64,000 nucleotides of DNA, taken from NCBI RefSeq assembly GCF_030580675.1, contig NZ_JAUQUB010000002.1:1-64000 (forward strand). The letters run 5' to 3'. This stretch comes from Antiquaquibacter soli. GTDB lineage: Bacteria > Actinomycetota > Actinomycetes > Actinomycetales > Microbacteriaceae. This document shows, piece by piece, positions 44,527 to 53,140 of the stretch (within the stretch, counting starts at the first letter, position 1; the number at the start of each line of letters is the position of its first letter). The translations under genes and the position numbers were made by a program. The notes below the pieces were generated by a model. The model was given only the letters and a program-made list of their open reading frames with translations. It was not told where the DNA came from and did not search any database.

Positions 44527-45309
44527 CTAGCTGCTCGCCCTCCGAAGGCGGAAGAGCGCCGCCGCACCCAGCACGACGACGGCTGCCACGAGCGCCGTCA
44601 CCCCGGTCACCATGGACGCGGGCTCACCCGCGAGACGTCCCACTCCGACCCACACGAGGCCCCACGCGAGGGTGATCGCGGGCGCGAGGCGGCCGCGGCC
44701 GACGATCGCGATCACGACTCCCGCGGCCGCTGCGACCACGAGCACGACGACCGCCCAGGCCTCGGGGGCCAGACCCCACCCGTCGAAACCGATCGCCACG
44801 AGCCACGCCGTGATGTTGGCGGCCGTCGCGACGCACACCCAGCCGAGGTACAGGCCGAGCGGCACATCGGTGAGCGCGGCATCCAGCGTCCCCGCCGGGC
44901 GGTACTGCAGGCACTGACGGAAGCACTGGATGAGCACCGCGAGCAGCACGACGATGATCGGCACGCTCAGCGGCAGGAGGTCGAACTGGATGCTGAGAAT
45001 CCACAGGCCGTTGAGGACGAGGGATGCCGCGACCCAGTAGCCGAGCCGCCGGTGCCGCTCCGCCGCCGACTGGCCGGGGAGCGCCTGCCACACCGCGTAG
45101 GCCAGAAGGCCGAGGTAGATCACGGACCAGACCGAGAACGCCGGGGTGGCGGGGGCGATGAGCGTCGCATCCGCCGCGAGCGCGCCCCCCGCGGCGTCCT
45201 GGATGGGCGTGCCTCCGGCAGCCCCCGAGCCCACGAACGACCCGATCACCGCGAAGACGGCGCTCGAGATGACGACAATCTGACGGAGCACATCGGCGGG
45301 CTGGCGCAT
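44527..45309 (-). CDS. Tryptophan-rich sensory protein (TspO/MBR-related) membrane protein
   Basis: A 260-residue integral membrane protein with about seven hydrophobic segments and Trp-rich motifs (FSVWSVIYLGLLAYAVW, LVLNGLWILSI, GLYLGWVCVATAANITAWL) of the TspO/MBR-related family. These bind tetrapyrroles or other hydrophobic ligands in better-studied members; the role here is unknown. TAGGCT (45316-45321) lies 6 nt before the ATG, so the mRNA is probably leaderless. Confidence 0.75.
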   Translation of the reverse strand: MRQPADVLRQIVVISSAVFAVIGSFVGSGAAGGTPIQDAAGGALAADATLIAPATPAFSVWSVIYLGLLAYAVWQALPGQSAAERHRRLGYWVAASLVLNGLWILSIQFDLLPLSVPIIVVLLAVLIQCFRQCLQYRPAGTLDAALTDVPLGLYLGWVCVATAANITAWLVAIGFDGWGLAPEAWAVVVLVVAAAAGVVIAIVGRGRLAPAITLAWGLVWVGVGRLAGEPASMVTGVTALVAAVVVLGAAALFRLRRASS

Positions 45310-45315
45310 GGGCCG

Positions 45316-45321
45316 AGCCTA
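45316..45321 (-). promoter_or_regulatory. -10 box of the TspO-like gene (leaderless)
   Basis: TAGGCT on the minus strand, 6 nt before the ATG at 45309. Confidence 0.5.
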
Positions 45322-45341
45322 CGCCGAAGCGGGCCGCGAGG

Positions 45342-46952
45342 TCAGGGCTTGACCGCTGCCGATGCGTCCTCCCCCGCCGAGTCGGTCTGCTCCTCGTCCC
45401 GCTTCGAGTGCAGTCGCAGCGACGCCAGGAAGCCGAGGGCGAGGAATCCCGCCGCCGCGAAGGCGGAGTACCGGGTCGCGTCGCTGAAGGCGGCGCGGGC
45501 GTCGGCCGCGGCATCCGGCGACTGCTTCTCGATCGCGGGGATGGCCGTGCCCGACGAGTCGACGACGGCGTCCACGATCTGGGTCACCGCCGACGCGGGG
45601 ATCTCGCTGCGCTCCTCGAGCCGTGCCTGCAGGCCGGTCCCGAGCGACGTGAACAGGATCGTGCCGAGGATCGCGATGCCGAGCGCCGAGCCGATCTGGC
45701 GCGACGTGGACTGCGTGCCGGAGCCCTGCCCGGACTGGTCGAGCGGCACATCCATGAGTACGACGCTCGTGAGCTGCGCGGTCGCCATTCCTACGCCGAA
45801 GCCGTAGACGAACAGGCCGGGCACGACGTTCCACCAGCTCGCGTCGGGCGAGATGCCGAGCGCGACGAGGAGCAGACCCACTATCTCGGCGACGATGCCG
45901 ATGCGCACGATGAGCACGGGCGAGAGCTTCGACCCGAGACCGCCGACCGCCCCGCTCGCGACGAACGAGCCGATCGCGAGCGCGAGGATGACGAAGCCGG
46001 TCTGGAGGGCGTCGTAGCCGAGCACCGATTGCAGCCACAGCGGCAGCGACAGGATGATGCCGAACTCCCCGAGAGACACGATCAGGGCCGCGATGTTGCC
46101 GTTGCGGAACGAGGGGATGCGCAGCAGCCCGAACGCGAGCATCGTGCTGCGCCCCAAGCGCTCCCGCCGCAGCCCCCACGCGACGAACGCGATGAGGGCG
46201 AGGAGCGCGATGCCGAACGCGATCGGGATGGGCGAGATCTCCCACGTCCACCACGACGGGGGCGCGTCGCTCAGCCACCAGCCGAATGTGCGGCCCTCGA
46301 TGAGGCCGAAGACGAGCGACGCGAAGAGCACGACGGAGATGAGCGCGCCGACGATGTCGATGCGACGGCCGTCGTTCGCTTCGCGCGACTCGCTCACGAA
46401 GACGAGCACGCCGATGAGGATGATCACGCCGAGGGGCACGTTGATGCCGAACGCCCACCGCCACGAGAAGTAGGTGGTGAGCCACCCGCCGAGCAGGGGG
46501 CCGACGGCCGCCATGCCACCGATCGTGGAGCCCCACACCGCGAACGCGATCGCGCGCTCGCGACCGCGGAAGGTCGCGTTGATGATCGACAGCGAGGCCG
46601 GGAGGATCATCGCCCCGCCGATGCCCTGCACGAGCCGGGAGAGGATGAGCAGCTCCCCGCTCGGGGCGAGGGCGGCGAGCACGGAGGCCGCCGCGAAGAT
46701 CGCGACCCCGACGAGCAGGATGGCCCGTCGACCGAGGCGGTCGGCGAGGGTGCCGAACACGAGCAGGAGCGATGCGAACACGAGCGTGTACGTCTCCTGG
46801 ACCCACTGCACCTCGGTCGACGAGATGCCGAGGTCGTCGACGATCGACGGGATCGCGACGTTGACGATCGTGGAGTCGACGATGATGAGGGCGACGGCGA
46901 CGCTGATGAAGACGAGTCCAAGCCAGCGCCGGCGCGAGGATTCCGCTGTCAT
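45342..46952 (-). CDS. MFS multidrug transporter, DHA2 (EmrB/QacA) family
   Basis: A 536-residue membrane protein with 14 predicted helices. The conserved features are the D-containing helix 1 (IIVDSTIVNVAIPSI), motif A GTLADRLGRRAILLVG, and motif C region GPLLGGWLTTYF with SWRWAFGINVPLG. A long extracytoplasmic loop lies before the last helix, as in QacA-type pumps. It should export cationic or amphipathic drugs by proton antiport. The start is fixed by TACGCT (46960-46965), 7 nt before the ATG. No regulator gene is adjacent. Confidence 0.9.
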   Translation of the reverse strand: MTAESSRRRWLGLVFISVAVALIIVDSTIVNVAIPSIVDDLGISSTEVQWVQETYTLVFASLLLVFGTLADRLGRRAILLVGVAIFAAASVLAALAPSGELLILSRLVQGIGGAMILPASLSIINATFRGRERAIAFAVWGSTIGGMAAVGPLLGGWLTTYFSWRWAFGINVPLGVIILIGVLVFVSESREANDGRRIDIVGALISVVLFASLVFGLIEGRTFGWWLSDAPPSWWTWEISPIPIAFGIALLALIAFVAWGLRRERLGRSTMLAFGLLRIPSFRNGNIAALIVSLGEFGIILSLPLWLQSVLGYDALQTGFVILALAIGSFVASGAVGGLGSKLSPVLIVRIGIVAEIVGLLLVALGISPDASWWNVVPGLFVYGFGVGMATAQLTSVVLMDVPLDQSGQGSGTQSTSRQIGSALGIAILGTILFTSLGTGLQARLEERSEIPASAVTQIVDAVVDSSGTAIPAIEKQSPDAAADARAAFSDATRYSAFAAAGFLALGFLASLRLHSKRDEEQTDSAGEDASAAVKP

Positions 46953-46959
46953 GAGTGCG

Positions 46960-46984
46960 AGCGTAGCCCCGCGCGGGCTAGCGT
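46960..46984. promoter_or_regulatory. Compact divergent leaderless promoters
   Basis: The gap between the MFS and peptidase start codons is only 38 bp. It holds TACGCT on the minus strand (46960-46965) and TAGCGT on the plus strand (46979-46984), each 6-7 nt before its own ATG. The two polymerases cannot bind together, so the genes should exclude each other at initiation. Confidence 0.5.
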
Positions 46985-46990
46985 GGGCGC

Positions 46991-47863
46991 ATGACGTTCA
47001 ACGACGATGCCCGGATCGACACGAGCAAGGTCAGCCGGCGCGGCCGCACCACCGGGATCGCCATCGGCGGTGGGGGCGGGTTGCTCGTCATCGGGCTGTT
47101 CATCCTGTCGCAGTTCCTCGGCGTCGACCTCACCGGGCTCGCGGGAGGACAGCAGCAGGAGCAGCCCGGCGAGAGCATCGGGTCGTGCACGGGCCAGGAT
47201 GCCAACGCCGATATCGACTGCCGCATCGCGGGCACCGCGGACTCCCTCGACACGTACTGGGCCGAGGAACTGCCGCAGTTCGGCGTCGACTACCGCACGA
47301 CGAACATCGTGCTCTTCGAGGGCCAGACCTCGACCGGCTGCGGCGGGGCGACGAGCGCCGTCGGCCCGTTCTACTGCCCGCCGGACGAGACGATCTACAT
47401 CGACACGAGCTTCTACGACGAGCTGCAGAGCCGCTTCGGGTCCTCGGGCGGGCCGCTCGCGCAGATGTACGTCGTCGCGCACGAGTGGGGTCACCACATC
47501 CAGAACATCTCCGGGATCATGAACGGCCTCGATCTCCAGGACACGGGCCCGACCTCCGACGCCGTGCGCCTCGAGCTGCAGGCGGACTGCTTCGCGGGCG
47601 CGTGGGTGGGGGCGGCGCCGAGCATCCTCACCGACGACGGCGTGCCGTTCCTCGAGCCCGTCACCGACGCGCAGATCGCGGATGCCCTGAGCGCGGCCTC
47701 GGCGGTGGGCGACGACCGCATCCAGGAGTCGACGACCGGACAGGTCACTCCCGAGGCGTGGACCCACGGATCGAGCGAGATGCGCCAGCGCTGGTTCACC
47801 GCGGGCCTGAAGGGCGGCCCCAACGCGTGCAACACCTTCGAGGTCGCGGGCGACCAGCTCTAG
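46991..47863 (+). CDS. YpfJ/KPN_02809-family neutral zinc metallopeptidase
   Basis: A 290-residue membrane-anchored protein. A basic N-terminus is followed by one hydrophobic segment (about 24-45), a Gln-rich linker and the zincin-like domain. The zinc motif is VAHEWGHHIQN (HExxH), with the conserved third-ligand region LELQADCFAG. Four cysteines suggest disulfides outside the membrane. The substrate is unknown across the family. It ends in a CTAG shared with the convergent glycosyltransferase, so the two stop codons overlap by 4 bp. Confidence 0.85.
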   Translation: MTFNDDARIDTSKVSRRGRTTGIAIGGGGGLLVIGLFILSQFLGVDLTGLAGGQQQEQPGESIGSCTGQDANADIDCRIAGTADSLDTYWAEELPQFGVDYRTTNIVLFEGQTSTGCGGATSAVGPFYCPPDETIYIDTSFYDELQSRFGSSGGPLAQMYVVAHEWGHHIQNISGIMNGLDLQDTGPTSDAVRLELQADCFAGAWVGAAPSILTDDGVPFLEPVTDAQIADALSAASAVGDDRIQESTTGQVTPEAWTHGSSEMRQRWFTAGLKGGPNACNTFEVAGDQL

Positions 47864-48660
47864 CGGCGGGCGGCGCGACGCAGCGCGGCGACGACGCGCA
47901 TGCGTGCACGCCACAAGGGAGGTGTCGCCGAGGTGCGCTCGGCCGGCGGCAGCTCAGCGACGAACGATTCGAGTGCACGGTAGAGCTCGGGCCGGGAGCG
48001 CGGATTGGTCCAATTGCCGTGAGTGTTAGCGTCGTGCCAGCGTTTGACGTATACCGCGTTGGTCGCCGCGAACGAGCCGCGGGTGAGCATCCGTACCGCC
48101 CACAGCACGTCGGACCACTGATCGCCAGGGATTGCGCGCGGGAGTTCGACCGCCTGTTCGCGGCGGAACACCCCGCGATAGGCGGCTCCCAGCAGCTGCA
48201 CGTCGCCGGACGAGACCTCGGCGAGGGCGCTGCGAACGCGGTCGGCCGCGGAGTCGCGCTGGAACGCGGGCGAGACCGGGATCTCGCGTCCACCGTCGGC
48301 CGAGCGAACCGAGCCGAGTGCGAGGATCGCGGCAGGCTCCGAGTCGAGCGCTCTCTCCCCGGAACGCACCCAGTCCGCATCGATGTCGTCGTCGTGCGGC
48401 AGCCACATGAAGAACTCGGTCGTGCTGCGCTGCCGCAGCTCCTCGCAGTGCGGCACCCATCCCGGCTCTATCGGACGGGTGCCGAGCCACTGCACGTCGA
48501 GGTCCGCGAGCCGCTCGCGGAGGACCTCGAGGCTGTCGTCGGAGGCGAGCGGATCGGAGACGATGATGCGCGCGACGCCCTGAAGCCGACGAACGTTCCG
48601 CTCGACGACGTCGAGCCATTCCGAGGAGCGGAAAAGAGGAATCGCTACGGTGGTCCGCAC
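47860..48660 (-). CDS. Family 2-type glycosyltransferase
   Basis: A 266-residue GT-A-fold protein. The nucleotide-binding start is TTVAIPLFRSSEWLDVVERN, and the metal-binding acidic motif is WLPHDDDIDADWV. The C-terminal acceptor part is short and has no membrane helix. It probably adds a sugar to a surface glycan or a small molecule. The GTG start at 48660 lies 5 bp after the stop of the FAD-oxidoreductase gene upstream, so the two form an operon. Confidence 0.75.
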   Translation of the reverse strand: MRTTVAIPLFRSSEWLDVVERNVRRLQGVARIIVSDPLASDDSLEVLRERLADLDVQWLGTRPIEPGWVPHCEELRQRSTTEFFMWLPHDDDIDADWVRSGERALDSEPAAILALGSVRSADGGREIPVSPAFQRDSAADRVRSALAEVSSGDVQLLGAAYRGVFRREQAVELPRAIPGDQWSDVLWAVRMLTRGSFAATNAVYVKRWHDANTHGNWTNPRSRPELYRALESFVAELPPAERTSATPPLWRARMRVVAALRRAARR

Positions 48661-48665
48661 CGTCC

Positions 48666-49826
48666 TCAGCCCGTCACCTCGAGCGCAGTCTGTACGGCCT
48701 CTTCGGCGGCGAGCGGTGCCGAGGCGAACTTGAAGCTGGAGGGGACGATGACACGACCGATCACCGTTGTGCCGAACTCCGAGCGGCTGTGCAGCGCCGA
48801 GTCGATCGCGTCGATGTCTGTCGGACCATGGCCGACGATGAGTCCGCCGAACAGCTCGCCCGACGTCGCGCCCTCGGGCAGTACGCCGACGGATCTCAGG
48901 GCGTCGAGCTGCCGTGCGACGAGAGCCGACGCGAAGTCCGGGTCGGCGATGCGCTCCTTGAGTGCGTAGGTCTCCGCGGACGGGACGAGAGCGAACTCAT
49001 TGCTCAGTCGGCCCTCCGGATACCACGAGGCGTAGGTGTAGTCGGCATGGCCGACGACGTCGCCGTAGGGCCCTTGCACGAGCGTCACAGGTCGGTGCTC
49101 GTCACGGACGGGGATGCGGATGGCCGTCTTGAGGCGGTAGTTGCGCGTCAATCCGGCCGCCGACGGCAGCAGAGCGAGCTGCTGATCCCAGGCCGCGTTG
49201 ACCGCGAGGTCGTACTCGAGCACCGAGCCGTCGGAGAGGTGCACGCCCGCGCGCCCGTCTACCGTGTCCAGCGAGCGCGCCTCGGTGCCCAGACGGAGGG
49301 TGATGGCCGGGTTCGACTCGACCGCACCGACGAGGAGTTCACCGAGGCGTACGGGGTCGACCGCGATCTCGTCCGTGTGGAAGATCGGCAGTCCGGTGCG
49401 CTCGTCAACGCCCGGCGCGGGGTCGACGAGCCGATCGAGAGGCCGACCCAGGTAGGTGGCTCCGTCGGGGACGAGCTCGTTCATGCGCGAGTAGATCAAG
49501 GCCAATTCGTCGGGGGTGGCGAGGCTGTCGGGCATCACCAGGTAGTCGAACGGCAGGGTCGACATGCTGCCCCAGTCGATTCCGGCGCCCACGGCCCGCT
49601 CGAGCACGCGACCGAAGGCGAGAGCTCCACGGAGCATGACGTCGTGCGTCGCCGGGGTGCCGAGCGCGAAGATCGGCCCGAGGTGCACCTTTCCCTCGTT
49701 CACCGTGCTCGTCTGGGTCCAGAGCCCGGGCTCCTTCTCGATGAGGTCGACGCTCCATCCTCGATCAGCCGCCAGGAGGGCCGTGGTTGTTCCGAGAAGG
49801 CCGCCGCCTACTACCGCGATATGCAT
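48666..49826 (-). CDS. FAD-dependent oxidoreductase (DAO family)
   Basis: A 386-residue flavoprotein starting MHIAVVGGGLLGTTTALLAA, a Rossmann FAD motif, with the acidic ribose-binding residue in VDLIEKE. The remainder (VDPVRLGELLVGAV, LAVNAAWDQQLALL) fits the D-amino-acid oxidase/L-2-hydroxyglutarate oxidase fold. The ATG at 49826 follows GAGGA, and a TAGGAT -10 is at 49856-49861. It is transcribed with the glycosyltransferase. It lies divergent from the RiPP peptide gene; whether it contributes to that pathway is unknown. Confidence 0.78.
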   Translation of the reverse strand: MHIAVVGGGLLGTTTALLAADRGWSVDLIEKEPGLWTQTSTVNEGKVHLGPIFALGTPATHDVMLRGALAFGRVLERAVGAGIDWGSMSTLPFDYLVMPDSLATPDELALIYSRMNELVPDGATYLGRPLDRLVDPAPGVDERTGLPIFHTDEIAVDPVRLGELLVGAVESNPAITLRLGTEARSLDTVDGRAGVHLSDGSVLEYDLAVNAAWDQQLALLPSAAGLTRNYRLKTAIRIPVRDEHRPVTLVQGPYGDVVGHADYTYASWYPEGRLSNEFALVPSAETYALKERIADPDFASALVARQLDALRSVGVLPEGATSGELFGGLIVGHGPTDIDAIDSALHSRSEFGTTVIGRVIVPSSFKFASAPLAAEEAVQTALEVTG

Positions 49827-49855
49827 GAATTCCTCAGCTCGGGGGTCGTCTCTCG

Positions 49856-49861
49856 ATCCTA
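49856..49861 (-). promoter_or_regulatory. -10 box of the FAD-oxidoreductase/glycosyltransferase operon
   Basis: TAGGAT on the minus strand, about 29 nt before the ATG at 49826. Confidence 0.45.
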
Positions 49862-49945
49862 GCGGCGTCATGAATTGCCCACCGGGCACTCCCTTTCGAT
49901 AGGCGCTGTCTGGCGCTCATGCATAAAAGCACGAAAGGAATGCCC

Positions 49946-50029
49946 ATGGTGAAGTCATCGATCCTCTCGCCGCGCTCGAACTCGTCGTTCGCGGGTCGGC
50001 AGTCGAAGCAGAGCTACGGCCCGAAGTAG
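49946..50029 (+). CDS. Candidate RiPP precursor peptide (27 residues)
   Basis: A 27-codon gene placed directly before a YcaO gene. It has an excellent Shine-Dalgarno (AAAGGA at 49934-49939) 6 nt before the ATG at 49946. The peptide is basic and Ser-rich. It begins MVKSSILSPR, continues with SNSSFAG, and ends QSYGPK. It has seven Ser, two Pro and no Cys or Thr. In-frame ATGs at 49919 and 49940 would lengthen it to 36 or 29 residues, but only 49946 has correct spacing. Serines could become oxazolines or oxazoles through the adjacent YcaO, and the prolines could be cleavage sites for the operon's S9 peptidase (inference). I recognise no known RiPP class in its sequence. Confidence 0.62.
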   Translation: MVKSSILSPRSNSSFAGRQSKQSYGPK

Positions 50030-50036
50030 CACGACC

Positions 50037-50066
50037 GGGGCGGGCGCGGGGTCGCGCGTCCGCCCC
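50037..50066 (+). terminator. Hairpin between precursor and YcaO genes (likely attenuator)
   Basis: A 12-bp stem, GGGGCGGGCGCG (50037-50048) with 50055-50066, includes one G-T pair and has a 6-nt loop. It starts 8 bp after the peptide stop codon. With no T-tract it would be a partial terminator, giving excess precursor over enzyme mRNA. The rest of the 101-bp gap shows no coding sequence. Confidence 0.55.
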
Positions 50067-50130
50067 TCGGCGTGCGCGCGACGGGTGACCGGCGCGGTGG
50101 CGCGACAGCAGTACGGGGCGAGTTCGAGGG

Positions 50131-51912
50131 GTGACGGATATCACGGTGACGATGCAGGATGACGCGGTCGAGAGCGGCTACCGCGCGGTGTGCAGGGAGC
50201 TCGGGCTCGAGCCGGTCGAGCGAGGGCCGGGCGAGGGCGAGCGGGGCGGGCATCCCGTCGTCCGGTCGCTCGCCGAGGCGCGGGCGGCTCGGGGGCGCGA
50301 CACCGTGCTCGTGCTCGACGAGGCAGGCATGACGACCGTCGCGATCGTCGCCGGCGACTGGTCGAGCGGATGCCCGGACTGCCTGCACTCGAAGGTGCTC
50401 GCTCTCGCCCATTACTACTCCGGCGATCGCGACGATCCGCTCGACGTGGAGGCGGCGATCGCCCTCGTGGCCCGCGTGCGCGACCGCCACGGCGTCGTGC
50501 TCGCCCTGACGGACGGCTACCGCGCCCAGAACTGGTCGGTGTGCGTCGCCGTCCCCGGGTGCGCGGGCTGCGCGACGAGGGAGCGCTCGCCCGACGACCT
50601 CGCCCGTGCCCTCGGGCAGACGGTGGCGGAGCCTGCGCCGACATCGACCGTCGCGGCACCGGCTCCCGCCCCGCTCGAGCACCCCGCGATCGAGCACGAC
50701 CCGACCGCCGGTCTGCGCGGCGCGAGCGGAGCCGAGTTCGTCGCACGCAATCGCGCCGCGATCGGCTTCGCCTCGATCCTCGGCAACCCCGTCGCCGTCG
50801 AGGAGGAGCTGGAGGTGTCCCTGCTCAACGCGCCCGTCTTCGTCGCGGGCGACCCGGAGGCGCACGAGGTCGCGGGAGGCAAGGGAGCCGACGTCGAGCA
50901 GTCCCTCGCGAGCTGCGTCGGCGAGGGGCTCGAGCGGTACCTCCTCGCGGGCGCCTACCGGCTGCCCGCCACGATCGCCACCCGGGAGGAGCTGGGGGAT
51001 GCCGCGTGCTCGCCCACTGTCGAGTTCGGCTTCCCCGCCCGCGACGCGCACCCGGGTGTCGAGCGCTACCGCGACGACCTCGAGATCGAGTGGGTGCTCG
51101 CCGACGACCTGCACACCGGGGAGCGCCGCTTCGTTCCCGCGAACCTCGTGTACTGTCCGTACTTGCCGGGGGGCGGGGCGCCCGCGATCTCCGTCGGGAG
51201 CACGAACGGCGCCGCGACCGGGGCGACCGTCGCCGATGCGACCCGCCAGGCCCTGCTCGAGTCGGTCGAGCGCGACGCCTTCTGGTACTACGCGCGCACG
51301 GGCATCCCGCCGCTCGCCGTGTCGCAATCGTGTCTGCCGCGGGACGTCGAGGTCGGGATGTCGGTGATGCGCGGGCAGTTCTTCACGCACGTGCTCGAGA
51401 ACCCGTTCGGGGTGCCCGTCGCCCACGTCACGTTCGAGTCCGACGTGCTCGAGGGCGCTCGGTCTGCTCGAGGCACCGGGGCGACGCCGCGGCTCGAGTC
51501 GAGCATCCGGAGGGCGTACGCCGAGTGCATGCAGATGTACCACTCGCTCTCCACCGGCATCGCGGTCGACCGGGTGACGACGGACATGAGGCACGCGTGG
51601 TTCACGGGCCGGTCGCGCTCGCTGTTCCCCGCCCTCTTCACCCGTGGCCGCCCGCCCGGCGGAGGCGTCGAGGCGCTGCCGGGGGTGGACCCCGCGCTCG
51701 AGATCCTCGCGTCGGCGAGGGAGCAGGGGCTGAGCGCCTACCGCGTCGTCCTCGCCGAGACCGATTCCTTCGCCGTCGTGAAGGTGCTCGTCGGCGGAAT
51801 GGCCCTCATGGATGCCACGTACTTCGAGTACGGGCACCGCTTCCACGACCTCGCCCGATCCCTCGGGCACCCCGAGCCGCGACTGCGCTACACCGAGTCG
51901 CTCTTCATGTAA
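50131..51912 (+). CDS. YcaO-family cyclodehydratase (TOMM/azoline-type) with N-terminal zinc/leader-binding domain
   Basis: A 593-residue protein in two parts. The N-terminal ~160 residues carry two Cys pairs (SGCPDC, 81-84; GCAGC, 144-147), as in the zinc-binding docking (C-protein/SagD-like) part of azoline RiPP enzymes. A Pro/Ala linker follows. The YcaO domain (about 195-593) has the ATP/Mg motifs SCVGEGLERY (E265, E268) and QALLESVERD (E377, E380), plus GSTNGAATGAT. YcaO enzymes activate backbone amides with ATP, mostly to cyclise Ser, Thr or Cys. The C-terminus (HPEPRLRYTESLFM) lacks the PxPxP ending common in azoline enzymes, and no TfuA or dehydrogenase gene is adjacent. The GTG at 50131 is the first possible start; ATG 50152 is the alternative. 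Confidence 0.85.
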   Translation: MTDITVTMQDDAVESGYRAVCRELGLEPVERGPGEGERGGHPVVRSLAEARAARGRDTVLVLDEAGMTTVAIVAGDWSSGCPDCLHSKVLALAHYYSGDRDDPLDVEAAIALVARVRDRHGVVLALTDGYRAQNWSVCVAVPGCAGCATRERSPDDLARALGQTVAEPAPTSTVAAPAPAPLEHPAIEHDPTAGLRGASGAEFVARNRAAIGFASILGNPVAVEEELEVSLLNAPVFVAGDPEAHEVAGGKGADVEQSLASCVGEGLERYLLAGAYRLPATIATREELGDAACSPTVEFGFPARDAHPGVERYRDDLEIEWVLADDLHTGERRFVPANLVYCPYLPGGGAPAISVGSTNGAATGATVADATRQALLESVERDAFWYYARTGIPPLAVSQSCLPRDVEVGMSVMRGQFFTHVLENPFGVPVAHVTFESDVLEGARSARGTGATPRLESSIRRAYAECMQMYHSLSTGIAVDRVTTDMRHAWFTGRSRSLFPALFTRGRPPGGGVEALPGVDPALEILASAREQGLSAYRVVLAETDSFAVVKVLVGGMALMDATYFEYGHRFHDLARSLGHPEPRLRYTESLFM

Positions 51913-51919
51913 GGACCCC

Positions 51920-53140
51920 ATGCGCCGCGCCTACGCGTTCATCATCCTGTCGTCCGCCGGAGTCGCCTGCTTCAGCGTCGTCGACGTCGTCTACTTCACC
52001 GCGGCGGGATACACCCTCGCCTTCGTCGGCCTCATGACCGCCGCCTTCAATCTCGCCGTCGCCGCCTCCGAGCTGCCGTTCGCCGTGCTCTTCGACCGCT
52101 ACTCCACGAAGCTCGCGCTCCAGGCCGGAAACCTCATCCGGATGGTTGCCTTCGCACTGTTCTTCCTCAACCTCAGCCCCGAGACGCTCATCCTCGCCCA
52201 AGTGCTCGCGGGCCTCGGCGTCGCCGCCACGAGCGGCACCGCGAACGCGCTCGTCGTCAACGAGATCCAGTCGACGACGTCCGACGCGATGGCGGCGGCG
52301 TTCGGGCGCATCAGCTACCTCGTCGCGGCAGCAGGCATCGTCGGGGGAGTCGTCGGCGTCGTGCTCTACTCGGTCGAGCCGCGCGCCATCTGGCTCGGCG
52401 CGATCGGGTTCTTCCTCGCCGCGGCCGCCGTCATCTTCGGATTCCGAGACACCCGGGCCGAGCGGCCGGAGGACTCGTGGCGCCAGTACGGCGCGAAGGT
52501 CCTCCGAGTGGTCCGGATGCCCGCCGCCCTGCTGCTCGTGCTCGCCAACGCGAGCGCGGTCGCGCCCTTCCTGCTGTGGCAGGTGAAGTTCGACTCCTAC
52601 TCGATCGGGTTCGTGCTCGTCGGCTACCTCATCCTCAACGGCGCCACGTTCCTCGGGCCGCTGCTCATGTCGAGGTTCCGGGTGCGCACCGCCCACGTCG
52701 CCGCGGTCGCGATCGCGAACGTCGCGGCAGTGGTCGCGTTCGGCCTGGCGACCGAGGTCTGGTCGATCGCCATCTCCTTCTTCGTGCACGTCATGCTCCA
52801 CGTCGTGCTCGTCGCCCTCGCCTCCGGTCTGTTCCACTCGGGGGTCGAGAACTCGGTGCGGGCGACCGCCGGTTCGGCGATCTCGCTCGCCGACTCGCTC
52901 GTCGTCGCGGCGCTCGCGCCGCTCGTCGGCTGGATCGGGCAGTCGTTCGGGCTCGGCTGGGGCATCGCCGTGTCGTGCGTCACCTACGTGCTCGTCGCGC
53001 TGCTCTCGCTCTCGCGGCGCAATCGCGCGGCGGCCCGCGCGGCGGCCCGCGCGGAGGATGCAGCGGAGCATGCGGCGGAGGACGCGGCGGACGCTGCGGC
53101 GAAGGGCATGACGGATGACTCGGCGGAGGGCCGCGCATGA
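51920..53140 (+). CDS. MFS transporter of the RiPP operon
   Basis: A 406-residue membrane protein with about 12 hydrophobic segments starting RRAYAFIILSSAGVACFSVV. The loop LFDRYSTKLALQAG occupies the motif A position. The last ~35 residues are a charged Ala-rich tail (AEDAAEHAAEDAADAAAKG). The ATG at 51920 is 7 bp after the YcaO stop codon, with AAGGA at the junction, so it is translated from the same mRNA. It probably exports the modified peptide and confers self-protection (inference). It overlaps the next gene by 4 bp (ATGA). Confidence 0.82.
   Translation: MRRAYAFIILSSAGVACFSVVDVVYFTAAGYTLAFVGLMTAAFNLAVAASELPFAVLFDRYSTKLALQAGNLIRMVAFALFFLNLSPETLILAQVLAGLGVAATSGTANALVVNEIQSTTSDAMAAAFGRISYLVAAAGIVGGVVGVVLYSVEPRAIWLGAIGFFLAAAAVIFGFRDTRAERPEDSWRQYGAKVLRVVRMPAALLLVLANASAVAPFLLWQVKFDSYSIGFVLVGYLILNGATFLGPLLMSRFRVRTAHVAAVAIANVAAVVAFGLATEVWSIAISFFVHVMLHVVLVALASGLFHSGVENSVRATAGSAISLADSLVVAALAPLVGWIGQSFGLGWGIAVSCVTYVLVALLSLSRRNRAAARAAARAEDAAEHAAEDAADAAAKGMTDDSAEGRA

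Noticed and set aside
49917-50144. 75-codon minus-strand frame covering the small peptide gene
   Set aside because: Arg/Ala/Ser-rich without motifs or a Shine-Dalgarno; the plus-strand peptide has an ideal ribosome site and YcaO context.
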